DNA from: Aplysia californica
Lineage: Eukaryota; Mollusca; Gastropoda; Aplysiida; Aplysiidae
DNA: 64,000 bases
Reading direction: 5' to 3'
NCBI RefSeq assembly: GCF_000002075.1
Contig: NW_004797468.1
Location: forward strand, 630,992 to 694,991
In this document: positions 24,682 through 34,871 of the stretch, piece after piece
Layout of the letters: every line of letters begins with the position of its first letter
Numbering within the stretch: the stretch's first letter is position 1
Position numbers and translations under genes: made by a program
The notes under the pieces: model-generated
What the model was told of the DNA's origin: nothing
Database searches by the model: none
The model's input: only the letters and a program-made list of their open reading frames with translations

Positions 24682-25863
24682 CACACGCGCGCACACACGC
24701 ACACACACACACACACACACAATGTTAATAATAATAATAATAATAAATGACATTTATATAGCACTCAACCCAGATTAAAGTACCCAGGCTCTGAGCGTTT
24801 TACAATACAGTACAACCTACAACAGTAACATAAAACGTTGTGTTCTGACTAAAAGAAAATTACTCCATATATTCATCTTATTAATTTAAAAACAGAAACG
24901 ACTTCAGTTGACATTTGAATCAAATGTTACAACATATTCCCACAAAAAGCGATTTTTAGAAATGCAGTGGGTGAAAGTGAATTAAGCCATATCACTAATC
25001 AAAAACTTCCACAACCATACCAACAAGACTGTGTCATTGCTTCATTTAATTCTTGGTCAAGTCTTCAATCTGGGCACTACTGCAGTAGGCCCACTACACA
25101 CCCCATCTGGCATCTCTGATTATAGATTGTTGATGGAGGGATAACGTTGAGTCATGACAATCACGATAGATTATGAAGGCTGATAGTTGATGGAGGGATA
25201 ACGTTGAGTCATGACAATCACGATAGATTATGAAGGCTGATAGTTGATGGAGGGATAACGTTGAGTCATGACAATCACGATAGATTATGAAGGCTGATAG
25301 TTGATGGAGGGATAACGTTGAGTCATGACAATCACGATAGATTATGAAGGCTGATAGTTGCTGGAGGGATAACGTTGAGTCATGACAATCACGATAGATT
25401 ATGAAGGCTGATAGTTGATGGAGGGATAACGTTGAGTCATGACAATCACGATAGATTATGAAGGCTGATAGTTGATGGAGGGATAACGTTGAGTCATGAC
25501 AATCACGATAGATTATGAAGGCTGATAGTTGATTGAGGGATAACGTTGAGTCATGACAATCACGATAGATTATGAAGTCTGATAGTTGATGGAGGGATAA
25601 CGTTGAGTCATGACAATCACGATAGATTATGAAGGCTGAACAGAAAAACTGGAGAGTGGGGAAGGTGGGGCAAGCAAACCGAACATTGAAAAAGTCATAC
25701 AGACCTTCAATTTACACAATCTGTTGTAATGTTTACAAGCTGACTCTTCAGCTGCATCATGGTCCTCTGCACAATCATCCTCTTTGCTCTCACAAGCTTT
25801 TTCATCAACCTCCATTTTAGAATCAGTATCAGGCACATCGCTGACGTCCCCTAATTCAGCCAT
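15216..25863 (-). CDS. RCHY1: RING finger and CHY zinc finger E3 ubiquitin ligase (RCHY1/PIRH2), complete, 8 coding exons
   Basis: Coding exons in transcript order: 25863-25705, 24542-24423, 23548-23433, 21521-21443, 19692-19589, 18459-18430, 16037-15893, 15290-15216. All junctions are GT-AG and phases join exactly, giving 275 codons against 261 in human RCHY1. Order of parts: acidic N-terminal tail (about 10-41); CHY finger starting at CKHY (C43, H45) with C56, C57, C63, C66, H67; CTCHY part with the FGEYFCPVC and CDKCGICR motifs; RING with C168, C171, C187, H189, H192, C195, C207, C210; C-terminal zinc ribbon C246/C249 and C264/C267. By family knowledge it ubiquitinates p53 and other substrates in nucleus and cytoplasm, with the CHY region helping to bind substrate. 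ATG 25863 was chosen because it is the first in-frame Met after a plausible acceptor (25884-25886); 5' untranslated exons were not located. Introns hold five minisatellites. Not checked against transcripts. Confidence 0.93.
15893..16037 (-). CDS. RCHY1: RCHY1 exon 7: RING end and first zinc-ribbon knuckle
   Basis: 145 nt. [18 protein letters not shown] onward to [10 protein letters not shown]; supplies RING ligands C207/C210 and ribbon pair C246/C249. Human counterpart: YRCPLCMHSALDMTRYW and DILCNDC. Acceptor tttcag and donor aag|gtaggc. Confidence 0.92.
16688..18413 (+). repeat. Long variable-unit minisatellite in RCHY1 intron 6
   Basis: More than 40 units built from a constant core (gtattacacaacagtacaaa and ctatgaccaag) and a variable spacer (acaaggacaa, gcacggacaa, gaaa, acaaggactatt). 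Unit length ranges about 30-45 bp. Ends 16 bp from the microexon's splice donor. Confidence 0.95.
18430..18459 (-). CDS. RCHY1: RCHY1 exon 6: 30-nt microexon carrying a RING zinc ligand
   Basis: Too short for ORF-based detection. Found by requiring the residues between CGHMIH and YQCPLC. Acceptor tctccccag and donor agg|gtgagt are strong, and the phases (2 in, 2 out) join both neighbours exactly. It encodes ECLRSIYAQ plus the split codons Q and G; Cys195 is the RING ligand matching human Cys in HRTCYEEMLKEG. Skipping it would keep frame but delete a zinc ligand. A 1.7-kb minisatellite begins 16 nt inside the downstream intron. Confidence 0.85.
19346..19383. repeat. (AT)n microsatellite
   Basis: Pure alternating at tract in RCHY1 intron 5. 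Confidence 0.9.
19589..19692 (-). CDS. RCHY1: RCHY1 exon 5: first half of the RING finger
   Basis: 104 nt. [20 protein letters not shown], then [14 protein letters not shown] and two bases of the next codon. It carries RING ligands C168, C171, C187, H189 and H192. Acceptor ctcaccag and donor cca|gtaagt. GC-richer than the other exons. Confidence 0.92.
20020..20790 (+). other. GC-rich block of unknown class in RCHY1 intron 4
   Basis: Composition differs sharply from the AT-rich intron. A 203-codon frame (20117-20728) crosses it with many Arg, Gly and Pro residues but no recognised domain. It ends in a 44-bp tandem repeat with TATA-like motifs. Possibly an insertion; no clear terminal repeats or target duplication were found. 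Confidence 0.3.
20662..20770 (+). repeat. 44-bp tandem repeat carrying three TATA-like boxes
   Basis: Copies start at 20663, 20707 and 20751 (the last partial), each with caggccctatata; two read ctatataaaggg. Spacer ctgacctacttcgaccggga is identical in both full copies. Confidence 0.85.
21443..21521 (-). CDS. RCHY1: RCHY1 exon 4: CTCHY end
   Basis: 79 nt. The first base completes the Arg of CGICR split by the intron, followed by [20 protein letters not shown] and LKGNHK, matching human IGPKEDFFHCLKCNLCLAMN and LQGRHK. Acceptor cctcag and donor aag|gtgagc. Confidence 0.92.
21988..22067 (+). repeat. 16-bp repeat, 5 copies
   Basis: Unit ctatgtatgtgtatgg in RCHY1 intron 3. Confidence 0.92.
22891..23330 (+). 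mobile_element. Palindrome-ended element A, copy 5 (RCHY1 intron 3)
   Basis: Left attgtgaggcagcgtggtgg, right gacgagagcctgattccact then gcgtcgtgacac. Lies about 100 bp downstream of RCHY1 exon 3 in transcript sense. Confidence 0.8.
23433..23548 (-). CDS. RCHY1: RCHY1 exon 3: CTCHY zinc-binding part, with a duplicated acceptor
   Basis: 116 nt, phase 0 in and phase 2 out. Encodes [20 protein letters not shown] onward to CDKCGIC, matching human TCEECSTLFGEYYCDIC. Donor cag|gtatgt. The first 8 nt of the exon and the 25 nt before it form the unit of a seven-copy 33-bp array (23541-23771). Each upstream copy therefore carries an equivalent acceptor, and the reading frame stays open through all of them. 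Confidence 0.92.
23541..23771 (-). repeat. 33-bp minisatellite, 7 copies, duplicating the RCHY1 exon 3 splice acceptor
   Basis: On the transcript strand each unit reads gtgtgcaataacatcttttg then tctgtgtttacag: branch-like taac, pyrimidine-rich run, acag, and the first exon bases gtgtgcaa. All seven keep the AG. The frame through every unit is open ([11 protein letters not shown]). Confidence 0.95.
23937..24100 (+). repeat. 41-bp repeat, 4 copies
   Basis: Unit ttagctaaggaggattcacc plus ttggtcatacaaagagtatca with few differences; in RCHY1 intron 2. Confidence 0.9.
24423..24542 (-). CDS. RCHY1: RCHY1 exon 2: CHY zinc-finger core
   Basis: 120 nt, phase 0 at both ends. It encodes the CHY core from [16 protein letters not shown] to CVKCETLQG, aligned without gaps to human APCCDKLYTCRLCHDN and CINCEKIQ. 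Acceptor ttcgcag and donor ggg|gtaagt are both strong. A purine/pyrimidine-alternating (ac)n tract begins about 100 bp into the upstream intron. Confidence 0.92.
24641..24748. repeat. (CA)n/(CGCA)n and (AAT)n microsatellites
   Basis: acgc tetranucleotides pass into ac dinucleotides, then aat repeats. The sequence directly after (atttatatagcactcaaccc and ctctgagcgttttacaatac) resembles a widespread animal dispersed repeat end. Confidence 0.85.
25128..25640 (+). repeat. 57-bp minisatellite, 9 copies, in RCHY1 intron 1
   Basis: Unit holds ttgatggagggataacgttg, agtcatgacaatcacgatag and attatgaaggctgatag. Near-identical; the last copy lies about 65 bp from the exon 1 donor. Confidence 0.96.
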
Positions 25864-25883
25864 ATTGAGATCCTCTACTGATA
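25705..25883 (-). CDS. RCHY1: RCHY1 exon 1 of the coding set: start codon, acidic tail, first CHY ligands
   Basis: Coding from ATG 25863 to 25705 (53 codons, ends phase 0 after [11 protein letters not shown], matching human CEHYDRGCLLK). About 15 of the first 41 residues are Asp or Glu. An acceptor-like ctccacag lies just upstream, so the exon probably begins at 25883 with 20 nt of 5' untranslated sequence. The donor reads aag|gtctgt, weaker than the others in this gene. Confidence 0.9.
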
Positions 25884-27867
25884 CTGTGGAGAGCAATAAT
25901 ACCAAAAGTTCATTAGGATCTGAAAGTGAAATTCTGATTAAATATAAAGATACAACATTATACAATCACAGAGTTTGGGGACCAAATCTAGTCTGATCCT
26001 CATTCTACAAGAACTCAATTTAAAAGTAAAACTCATTCATAGAATAAAAACTCTTATCGTATAGATTAAATTCTTCAGCTGCTGTGGGAAATATACTCTT
26101 CTCAGTACAGCAAAATTCTCTGCTTATTTGAAACTATAGGACATTAAAAGAGAAAGCGTGAAAATTATACAAATCAGCCTCTTTCAGAGGAAACTTTTAA
26201 TACAAACTTTAAAAAAAATAAAAAATTAACAAATAAAACCAAGTGGTATTCAGGTGTGAAAAGAGATTTTTTACAATGCATTTGTGAACCCCCCTTTACA
26301 TTCCTCAAAGTCAAAATCACACCTTTCTTCAATTTGCCTCTCTACCAAAAAAGTACATTAAGGCATAGCTATCATGCATACTAATCATTTTTTTCATAGT
26401 GTATATTTTTTTTTATGTTCCGAGCAATTTAAAGATCAGCAGATTGCGCTGTGCATTTTAACGATCGTATAATTGCGAGGCATTCTTAAGATTGCGCTGC
26501 ACGTGACGATTGAATAATTGCGCGGCAATCTTCGTTAATATTGATAGAGTTATATAATCCTTTGTTGTTTGGAAATTTTTTTTTCTCAGCTTTGATTTCA
26601 GATAAACGTTTCCTTGTTTGCCTTTGTTGTGTAGTCTGATTTTGCAACCGTTGTTCACTTTTGACGCCACTAATACTTATCTAAATTTGTGTCGAAAATT
26701 TAGGCCAGATTGTAGAAAAAGAGGACGGTCAAGGTCGAATTGCCTGTCCGTTTCACATCCAGTACACCCGTTGATTGCACAAGCGCATTGGAGTTTTGAG
26801 TCCGAATAGCCACGGGAGGCTATTCAGACTCAAGTCCGCACAGCCGCGGCCTCGCTTTAAATGGAGAGGATAGCACAGGTTCCAATCTCCTCACTATTCT
26901 CTGTAATCTCAGAAAAAGCTTCTGTCATGAACTAGGGTCGCTCCATGGGATTTTTGAGGGTCTCAGTCTCAAATAATTTTGCTCCGACCTATCTATCAGA
27001 GATGGACATTAATATAGATTCTAAATCTAAACCTGTAGTCAAGATCTAGAGTAATATTACCATTTGGTCAAAATTTGGACGAAAATAGGCATGTCAACTT
27101 TAAAGCTTTATATCTCCAAGCTGCCTGGCCCGAGAGGTAAAGCGAAACTAGCTACAGGAAGCTCGGTGATTGGATGACCCCAGGAATGTACTGTTTCAGC
27201 TTGTTTGTTTATTTGAGGCCCTGACTGGGTGCGACAGTGACGCCAGATTTATTCACGTGTTTGGTCAGGCAGTATTTTGACATTCGGTCATTTTCAGTTA
27301 GGCTGTAGTTATTCAGACAGGGTGTGTGAATACTACAAAATATAATTGGCACAGGGAGTTTCCAAAGAAAGATTGAAATTAATTGGGCGTAGCATTTCCT
27401 CATTTTTTTCCCCTCATCGCGTAGGGACAAAGATCATGAAAAACAAGACAGTTCACTTCTCTCTTTGAGCCAATTAAAAATTGTCCTCAAAACTTGGAAA
27501 AAGTGCGGACTTTGCGAACAGAGTTACCCTTGAATCTACTTGTGTAAAAAACAATAAAAGTGAAATTAACAGAGGGTGCTTATCCTATTCTTTTCCTGAG
27601 AAATGAAAGAGAGCTTCAAAAAAAAGACTCCAGCGCAATCTGAAGCAATGCGCGGACTTCTGCGAACACTTTATGGACTGAGTGAACAATCATGTTATGT
27701 GCTATCTTTGGCAGTGATAGATCTAATTCTAATTGTGCAATGCGATACGAAACACCCCCCCTCAAAATGGAATTCAAGTTGCGTATTGTGTCAATGATAA
27801 TGACTCAAATTTCTCTTTTTTTCATTTTTTTATTTCATTGCGCCTTGAGAGAGAGAAAGAGAGAGAG

Positions 27868-27930
<63 letters not shown>

Positions 27931-28215
27931 TGAGTGCATGCTTTAACCCTAAAACTGAAACAAGTATGACATTAGTTAGGCTAGTTAGTGAATGTACAGT
28001 TGTATTAACATTTAAAGCCTTTGCCAAAAGGTGGTACACCCGGGTCTGACAAACGAGGTCCAAAATCAACATAGGCTCGACCCTTAGCGAATAGAATTAT
28101 TTCTTATTCACACACCGGTGTGAATAATATTAATTGGTAATTCTTATGCGCACACCGGTGTGAATAATCACTTCCTTTCAATTATTATTATTATCACATT
28201 TGTTTCTTTGCAAGC
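25884..28215. other. Upstream of RCHY1: unassigned, AT-rich, with a (GA)n tract
   Basis: No coding exon recognised. (ga)n at 27848-27930. Near 26450-26530 a diverged internal repeat of attgcg motifs occurs. 5' untranslated exons of RCHY1 may lie here or as far as about 30700, where cttag|gttagt on the minus strand is a donor candidate. Confidence 0.35.
28105..28164. promoter_or_regulatory. Two identical 12-bp palindromes 40 bp apart, T-box-like
   Basis: cacaccggtgtg at 28111-28122 and again at 28151-28162, each followed by aataat. The half-site ggtgtgaa equals the T-box core. Function is inference. Confidence 0.3.
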
Positions 28216-29078
28216 TTAACCCTCGTCCTGCGTCTGTGCTGAGATGCGAATCTTATCAGCAACCGCCGGGGTCACTCAGTGTGTACTGTTGGTGTACAGC
28301 GTGCGCGCCGCGTAACATGAGTTTTCGCCATGAATACCGTGGGAGTGTGTTAATCGATGATGAATATAACGCTGTATCTTTCATAGCTTTCTATAAAACT
28401 ATAAAGTGTTACAAACACATAATAACCCCCTCTCACAAGCTGATAAGACATTATGAGTAGTTACGCCCAAGGACAGTGCAGCTTTGGAAGTCACCTTTTT
28501 AGACGCTCTTTTTGTTATGAATGACCTGAGGATCGAAAGGGGATAATAAATATTATAAGTCAATTTCTGGATGTTTTCCACTCAAATTGTTCTTTGTACC
28601 TGCACAATGGTGTTCAAAACTATCAAACAAGCTTATTTCTCATCAGGTAGCATCATTTCATACAAAATCAAGCTCATTTGAAAGATTTTGTATAGAAAAA
28701 TGGAAGTCTTGTTTCCTGACTATCCTTTCGAGCTCCTCATATCTAAATGAGTCAATTTCTTCTATAATTTCATTGGACGAACATCTAGAGCTACCAACTT
28801 GGCGTGTTTTGAATGAGACGTATCCTCGATTACGATTCACGAACACAGGCGGTTCTAGAAGAAGGCCACAAACACACACAAACTCAAGCACACTGACGCA
28901 CACACACTTGACCTGCGTGAATGGGGATCCCACTCGGGACCCGAATTTCACATGAGATGAAGTGCGGTGCGCGTCCGCAGAGCCAGGGGCTAGACTGACT
29001 CGGGACCAGAACGCAGGCGAGGTGCCGAAATAGGCTTATCAGGCGACATAAACCCGGCTCCCGCAGGACGAGGGTTAA
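28216..29078. mobile_element. piggyBac-like element, 863 bp
   Basis: Inverted ends ttaaccctcgtcctgc and gcaggacgagggttaa are perfect 16-bp mirror copies whose outer TTAA fits the piggyBac target. No intact transposase; a 97-codon minus-strand frame inside is unrecognised. Confidence 0.65.
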
Positions 29079-29699
29079 TAGCATGATTCTTAATGCTTGT
29101 TATCAACACTTGGACACAAGGATAGAAGTGTATCTAAAGTGGTTTTCACCATTTATAGCTATTTTAATGAGTAGGTCTATAATGTTAACTATGTACAGTG
29201 GAGTCCACTTACAACAATTCCTGAAGTAACGAGAAGTCTGTTATAATAAAAGACAATATTCTAAAACCCCGTTTTTTTCCCTTATCTTTATCTTTGTAAA
29301 TAAAATACTGCTATAGCACAATCAGATAAACGCGCAAGTCGATAGCGGAATATTGCTGCTGCTGTGCACAGCGCATGCCATTTACACATGATGAAAACCT
29401 CACCAGTTGAGAAACTTGTTGGTGATCAAGCGAAAGAAAGAATGGGAGAGCCCATGTGAGCCAACGGTGTAGGCCGGAGCGAATGAGTGGGGAGGGAGTG
29501 GCAAGTGCACACAAGCCGTTGTGAAGCAGAACGCATTGCCTGATAGTGATAGGCCAACCTAGTCTAGATTATCTAAGCCTATCATGCTTCTCACTTCTCC
29601 GATGCATGCAGGGATGGAGAGGTCACTGTCACTGTGCTGTGATGGATCATGGAGCCAATGTGTGACGTGCGCAAGCAGACGCGGGAACGCACCACAGGG

Positions 29700-30298
29700 T
29701 AGGGCTGGATCCTGCTCGTCAAATTTGAGAGTGGCGATTCGTGATTCAGTCGGCTTCAATGAATCACGAGTACGCGAGCGCTCGTGGAGCTGTGGCGGAA
29801 CACTGACTAAAACGGAACAGTGTCATATCAACGCCTCTTGTCTAGCGCGAGTCCCACTCTTGTTGTTCCGCCATCCTCTCCGCCCCACACCCTTTGTTGC
29901 GCTGCTTTATCAACTGACCTCAATTAGTGACCCCCATAAATTCCCCCCCCCCACCCCACCATTCCCTAAAACAATGGCAATGGCTCCATAAAATTCCTTC
30001 TGTCTATTGGTTGGACCCCGTTCATTTTGTTTTATTAGGGGGGTTGGACTATACTATACAATCTTTTGTAAAATAAGGGGAGCCATACTAAGTCAAGTGT
30101 TCCGTTCCGTTCTTGCGCTCGTGACTCGACTCAGCAGTAGGTTAAACAAGCCACAAGGCGTGACAAGGTGGTGACAGCGACAGGGGAGTGAATCGGGAAT
30201 CGTTTGGCGGTACTGTTCCGCGTTCCGCTGAAGTGAATCGCGTTCCGCAGGAAAAGGTGACGATTCAGTTCCGTTCTCGTGCTCGTGACCCAGCCCTA
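29700..30298. mobile_element. hAT-like short element, 599 bp, with perfect 8-bp target duplication
   Basis: Direct repeat ccacaggg at 29692-29699 and 30299-30306. Termini tagggctggatcc and (reverse) tagggctgggtcac. Subterminal cgattc/gctcgtg motifs recur at both sides. No transposase frame. Confidence 0.85.
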
Positions 30299-30309
30299 CC
30301 ACAGGGTGT

Positions 30310-31440
30310 GGTCCAGTGGTGAGGTGGGGGAAAACACAGCGGGCAAGTTAGCCTAGAAAACTTTCGTTCTGATAGCCAACGCCGAGCTGTTAACATCGAT
30401 AGCGCTAGAGAAAGAAACCTGATTCAATTTAATTTTTGATCAAATAGATCTCTAGATCTAAGTAATAGTTTAGTTGACTTTACTTTGCCTACATTAGCCT
30501 ACATTACATGGCAACTTTCGTCCCTCCTACGCCTAGCAATCACTTCTGTTTCTTATGTAACTTATGTCTTATGTAAACAAACGGGATGGCAATTTCCAAA
30601 GAGCCTCCCAATACGTCTAACTTTTTTGTAGCCTAGATTAGTCAATTACAAGGTACATCAACAATGCAGGAAGACAGAGTTACTAACCTAAGCTTTTTCT
30701 CAAGACCAAGCAGCCTGTGCCCTGTGTTTGGGTTTGGAGAAATGGAAGGAAGTAGGAAATGCTGTTGACTGTAGATCTAAGGGAGTTTACTCCGAGCCTG
30801 TTCTTGGAGTTATTGTTTCTAGATCTACCTTCATGTTCCGAAGATTTCTTGTTCTTCTGAGGTTGAAACAAAACAAAGTACAAAGTTTAGCGAAAGGTTA
30901 GAGACCGTTGCTGTTGTTTATGTTACAAATTTTAGTTTTCAGGAATATTAGAATACACTTGTTATAACGTCGTTACTGTTCCATGTAATCCAGACATCTG
31001 ATCTCACTTGTAGATTCTAAGGCTTGCTCTATCCTGTTTTCTAAATGTACAGAAGTCTAAGCAAGATAGATTTTAATTCTTGTAAGTCTTGTGATTATTA
31101 TCAGAGAGTATTTAATTATATTGTCTCTGTTATTATTACCTGAGCGTGTGGGCCTGGCCTGAGAAAGTGCTGATGAAATCGACGTTGCCAGTTGGAACTT
31201 TGGACTAAAATTTTAGGCCACCTGGTCTATATTCTCACCAAAGGTGGGAATAACTCATGACCCGCTATTCTCCCCCCCCCCCCCCCAGGGGTGAGAAAAA
31301 CTCATGGGCCGCGATCCCCCCCCCCCCCCCCCAATTTAAAAAGGTGGGTGGCCCCCGAGTCGCCTCGGCCCCTAAAGTATTGTAGATTGAATATTTGAGG
31401 AAAACACAAACCGGAATTTTAGAAAAACAAAAGAAACAAC
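30310..31440. other. Unassigned sequence in the divergent intergenic region
   Basis: No supported exon. Two C-runs at 31262-31287 and 31316-31332 sit in a short direct repeat (gtggg/gtgag aa(t)aactcatg). Confidence 0.3.
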
Positions 31441-31450
31441 TAGACTAATC

Positions 31451-31828
31451 AGGGCTTTTTCAGTAGTTCCCACCCAGCAATTGTTATTCTCTCTGGTTTT
31501 GGCCCTAAGTCGCCCCTCAGAATCTGACCACGATTTGATGTTTTGCAATTAGGTTTGATAGAATCTAGGCTATCTCTCCATCGGCACGTGCATCAAAAAG
31601 TTATCGTTCAGAACCAGAAGTAATCGTCGGTGGGGTCAAAACTAGATTTAGATTCTAGATTTTCTCCGGGTTATTTCCCTGTCACAAAAGTCGGGACCAC
31701 CATATCCAAGGAGTGCCGACTACTGGATATCGATACTGATTTAAATGTTCGGCATCGATGTTTTATCAGTAGATCTAAATCTAGATCTTGGCTCAAATAA
31801 GGGGGGTGGGAACTACCGAAAAAGCACC
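31451..31828. mobile_element. hAT-like short element, 378 bp, with perfect 8-bp target duplication
   Basis: Direct repeat gactaatc at 31443-31450 and 31829-31836. Inverted ends agggctttttcagtagttcc and (reverse) ggtgctttttcggtagttcc. Confidence 0.8.
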
Positions 31829-32261
31829 GACTAATCTAGATCTAGATCTAGATTAGATATATTTTGTATGTAAAATATTAATAATATACTAGATCTAGAT
31901 TCTAGTTCTTGGCCACATGCGACTAAACATAGAACACGCAAACTATTATTAGGTAAGGCGGCTATCTTGTGTGACGCAGACCGGGATACCCCTCCGATCA
32001 CGTGACTACATGATCTAAACATAGCCAACCGCATGGCACCAAAGATTGTATGGCACGACGATTGGTGCGATGTTTTTCCAGGAGACGTACCGGTAATGTA
32101 ATATGATGCGGTGCTCCGATGATGCTGCTGCTTATCTCTTCTGTGCATTATTTATTTTCGCGCACTTTTTATAGTCTTTGTGTTTACCATGTTTCAATTT
32201 CAAGCATCAGCGTTTTTACCTTTCTACTTTCTGAGCATGAACGATGTAAGCGATCTTCCAT

Positions 32262-33625
32262 CACCAGAGCTTGGCTGACGTGCTGCAGTTAGCTGCAAGT
32301 GTGAAATATTACAACTGGAGAGGTATCACGTTGCTATCAGTTCCCAGCAAGATTCTGGCCAAGATTATTATTAACCGGATGTCGGATGCCGTGGACAGCT
32401 GCTTAAAAGAGAAGAACAGGCAGGATTCCGCAAAGAAAGAAGATGCACAGATCAGATATTTGCCCTCCGCAACATAACTATAATAGAACAGTGCACGGAA
32501 TGGCAGAGGCAACTTTATGTCAACTTTGTTGATTTTGAAAAAGCATTCGACAGTGTGCATAGAGAAAGTCTTTGGTGCATTCTACGATATTATGGAATCC
32601 CTTGCAAGATAGTAGAGGTCATCAAGAGCTTCTATCAAAACTTCAAGTACGTTGTTGGAAACAGTACCACTGCTTTTGAGGTAAAGACAGGAGTTAGACA
32701 AGGATGCAACATGTCAGCAATTCTGTTCAACCTGGCCATTGACTGGGTCATGAGGAAAACAACAGAGGATACATCAAGAGGAATAAGGTGGACCCTCTTC
32801 TCCACCCTCGAGGATCTTGACTTTGCCGACGACCTTGCACTACTCTCCCACACCAACCAGCACATGCAGGAAAAAACAAACCGACTCCGCAAATACGGAC
32901 GCCAGATTGGGTTAAGAATATAAGCCAGAAGAAGACAGAAGTGATGACACTGAATGTGGGCTTCCCAACGCTGATTAGGGTGAACAGCGCAGACCTGCCT
33001 ATATGACAGACACATTTACCTACCTAGGCAGCATAAAATCAAAACTGACGGCGGCGCAAAGGAAGACATCATGAACAGACTCGGCAGGGCAAGATCTGTA
33101 CACAGAAGCATGATCAACATCTGGAAGTCAGGACAATTTAGTATACAAACCAAGTTAAAGCTGTAACAGCTGTGTACTATCCACACTCCTATGAGCTGAA
33201 TGCTGGAGGATGACTGATCATGACCGTGCCAAGCTATCTTCCTTTCATACAACCAGCTTACGCCAAATCCTCAGAATCTTCTGGCCTGACAAGATCTCCA
33301 ACCCAGATCTTTTACGTAAATGTAAGCAAGAGGACATGACCACCATAATAAAAAGGAGAAGATGGAGATGGATTGGACATGTGTTCTGAGAAGAGAACCA
33401 GACTCTATTGTGAAGACTGCCCTCCTACTGGACACCCGAAGGATGTCGCAAAAGGGGCAGACCCAAAATAACCTGGAGACGCACAGTAGAGTCTGAAATG
33501 AAGTCCTGGAATCATTCGTGGGGAACGCTGACCAAGATGGCCCAAAACAGACAGAGCTGGAGATCCTTTGTTGCTGCCCTAAAGACCAGATGGCGTAATG
33601 GGTAGCAAGTAAGTAAGTAAGTGAA
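32262..33625 (+). pseudogene. LINE reverse-transcriptase remnant, 5'-truncated and broken
   Basis: Reads NWRGITLLSVPSKILAKIII, then after a frame change near 32420 VDFEKAFDSVHRESLW, KTGVRQGCNMSAILFNLAID, and the FADD catalytic box in DLDFADDLALLSH (120-codon open piece 32555-32923). Further frames with stops follow through MDWTCVLRREPDSIVKTALL to a (gtaa)n tail at about 33607. The endonuclease part is missing. Clade probably RTE-like by the wording of the motifs; not certain. Plus strand, upstream of OMA1. Confidence 0.85.
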
Positions 33626-34104
33626 ATTTTACAGTGCGAAACACATCAATACGGAAAAATCATAATAGGTCAAGCCACCGACCCAACATGTCGTTTCATG
33701 CGGTGATCTCCAAAGATCATGCATGTAGTGTAGTTACTTAGAGAATCTTTGGTATCTCCGCGGTCTTCTAAAAATAGTCTGTGGGTATCCCTGGATGTAA
33801 TGACATCACATATTAGTAAAATTAGCAGCCAATCATTCAGGTGCATCATTCTACGTTTAGCCGCATGTGTTCGGCCTGCTTCAAACGTTCCATCCCATGA
33901 GATGAAGAAGCGAGCGTTCTTACAGAATTAAGGTGGGAATATAATGGGATATGGGAAATTACGATGGAGACTTTTGAAACAGATATATTCTATGATCATC
34001 TTAACCAGATCTTTGCTAAATTAAATCTTTAATGTACAGCAAATAGAATTATAATAGGCCTAATTATAATGTAAAAACATTGTTCACCTCTCCTGTAAAA
34101 AATG
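33626..34104. other. Unassigned sequence
   Basis: Nothing recognised. Confidence 0.3.
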
Positions 34105-34338
34105 ATTGTGTCACGACGTAGTGGAATCAGGCGCTCGTCAATATTCGGGTGTGTGGAGTTATTGGTATTATCTTAAAGGTTTCATTTGCCCCCTGCTTTC
34201 GAGGAAATAAACGTCCTGGATTTATCTGGAATGAAAGTCACGGTTTTTGCTACTGAAAGAGGTGGGGTCGCCTGGTTTCAGAATAAAAATTAGCGAGAAA
34301 ATGGCCGCCAAAGTTTGGTGACTTCCTCATAGCTGGCA
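34105..34338 (-). mobile_element. Palindrome-ended element A, partial reverse copy 6
   Basis: Begins attgtgtcacgacgtagtgg, matches the reverse of element A up to the gccgccaaagtttggtgact region, then diverges. Confidence 0.7.
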
Positions 34339-34526
34339 CTTTACCGATAAATAGCGGTAACTCCACTTCATCAGGCTTTTCCCGCAATTCATATCGTTTA
34401 TCATACTTGCTTTGGCGCAAAAATGTTTATTTAATTTGTACGGATTTTCCCGAAAATGAGGTACTCATCATCGGTATCTTTGCTTTAAATGTAAAATGTA
34501 TGGGAAGCCAATATATGTAAATGTAA

Positions 34527-34580
34527 GGCAGTGCGGTGAAATCAGGCGCTCATCAAAATAATCGAAGTGAAGAAACTGGA
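34527..34580 (+). mobile_element. Palindrome-ended element A, terminal fragment 7
   Basis: Only the left end is present (ggcagtgcggtgaaatcagg, cgctcatcaaaataatcg, aagtgaagaaac). Confidence 0.65.
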
Positions 34581-34871
34581 TGGTACTTTTCCTTTCCACT
34601 TGTAGATTCTCTAGTCTATTTTTTTTCCCCAATAATGTCATGCAAAATATGTATTGTGAATTAAGAAGAATAGGTAGGTCAAATTTCTCACCTTTTGAAT
34701 CAAGATTCTCTCTAGATTCTCATCTCAGCTTTTTAAGTGATAAATTTTACATGATTTATAAACAGACTGCAGCGGTTCCAAAAGAGCTACTCGATTATCT
34801 TAAGAAAAAGCCAAAAAGAATTCATTACTCTTGTATTAATAGAGTTACATTGGCTACAATAAAGGACAAAA

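Noticed and set aside
30683-30883. Minus frame as RCHY1 first coding exon
   Set aside because: No similarity to the family N-terminus, and RCHY1 already has a good in-frame start at 25863; may be untranslated at most.
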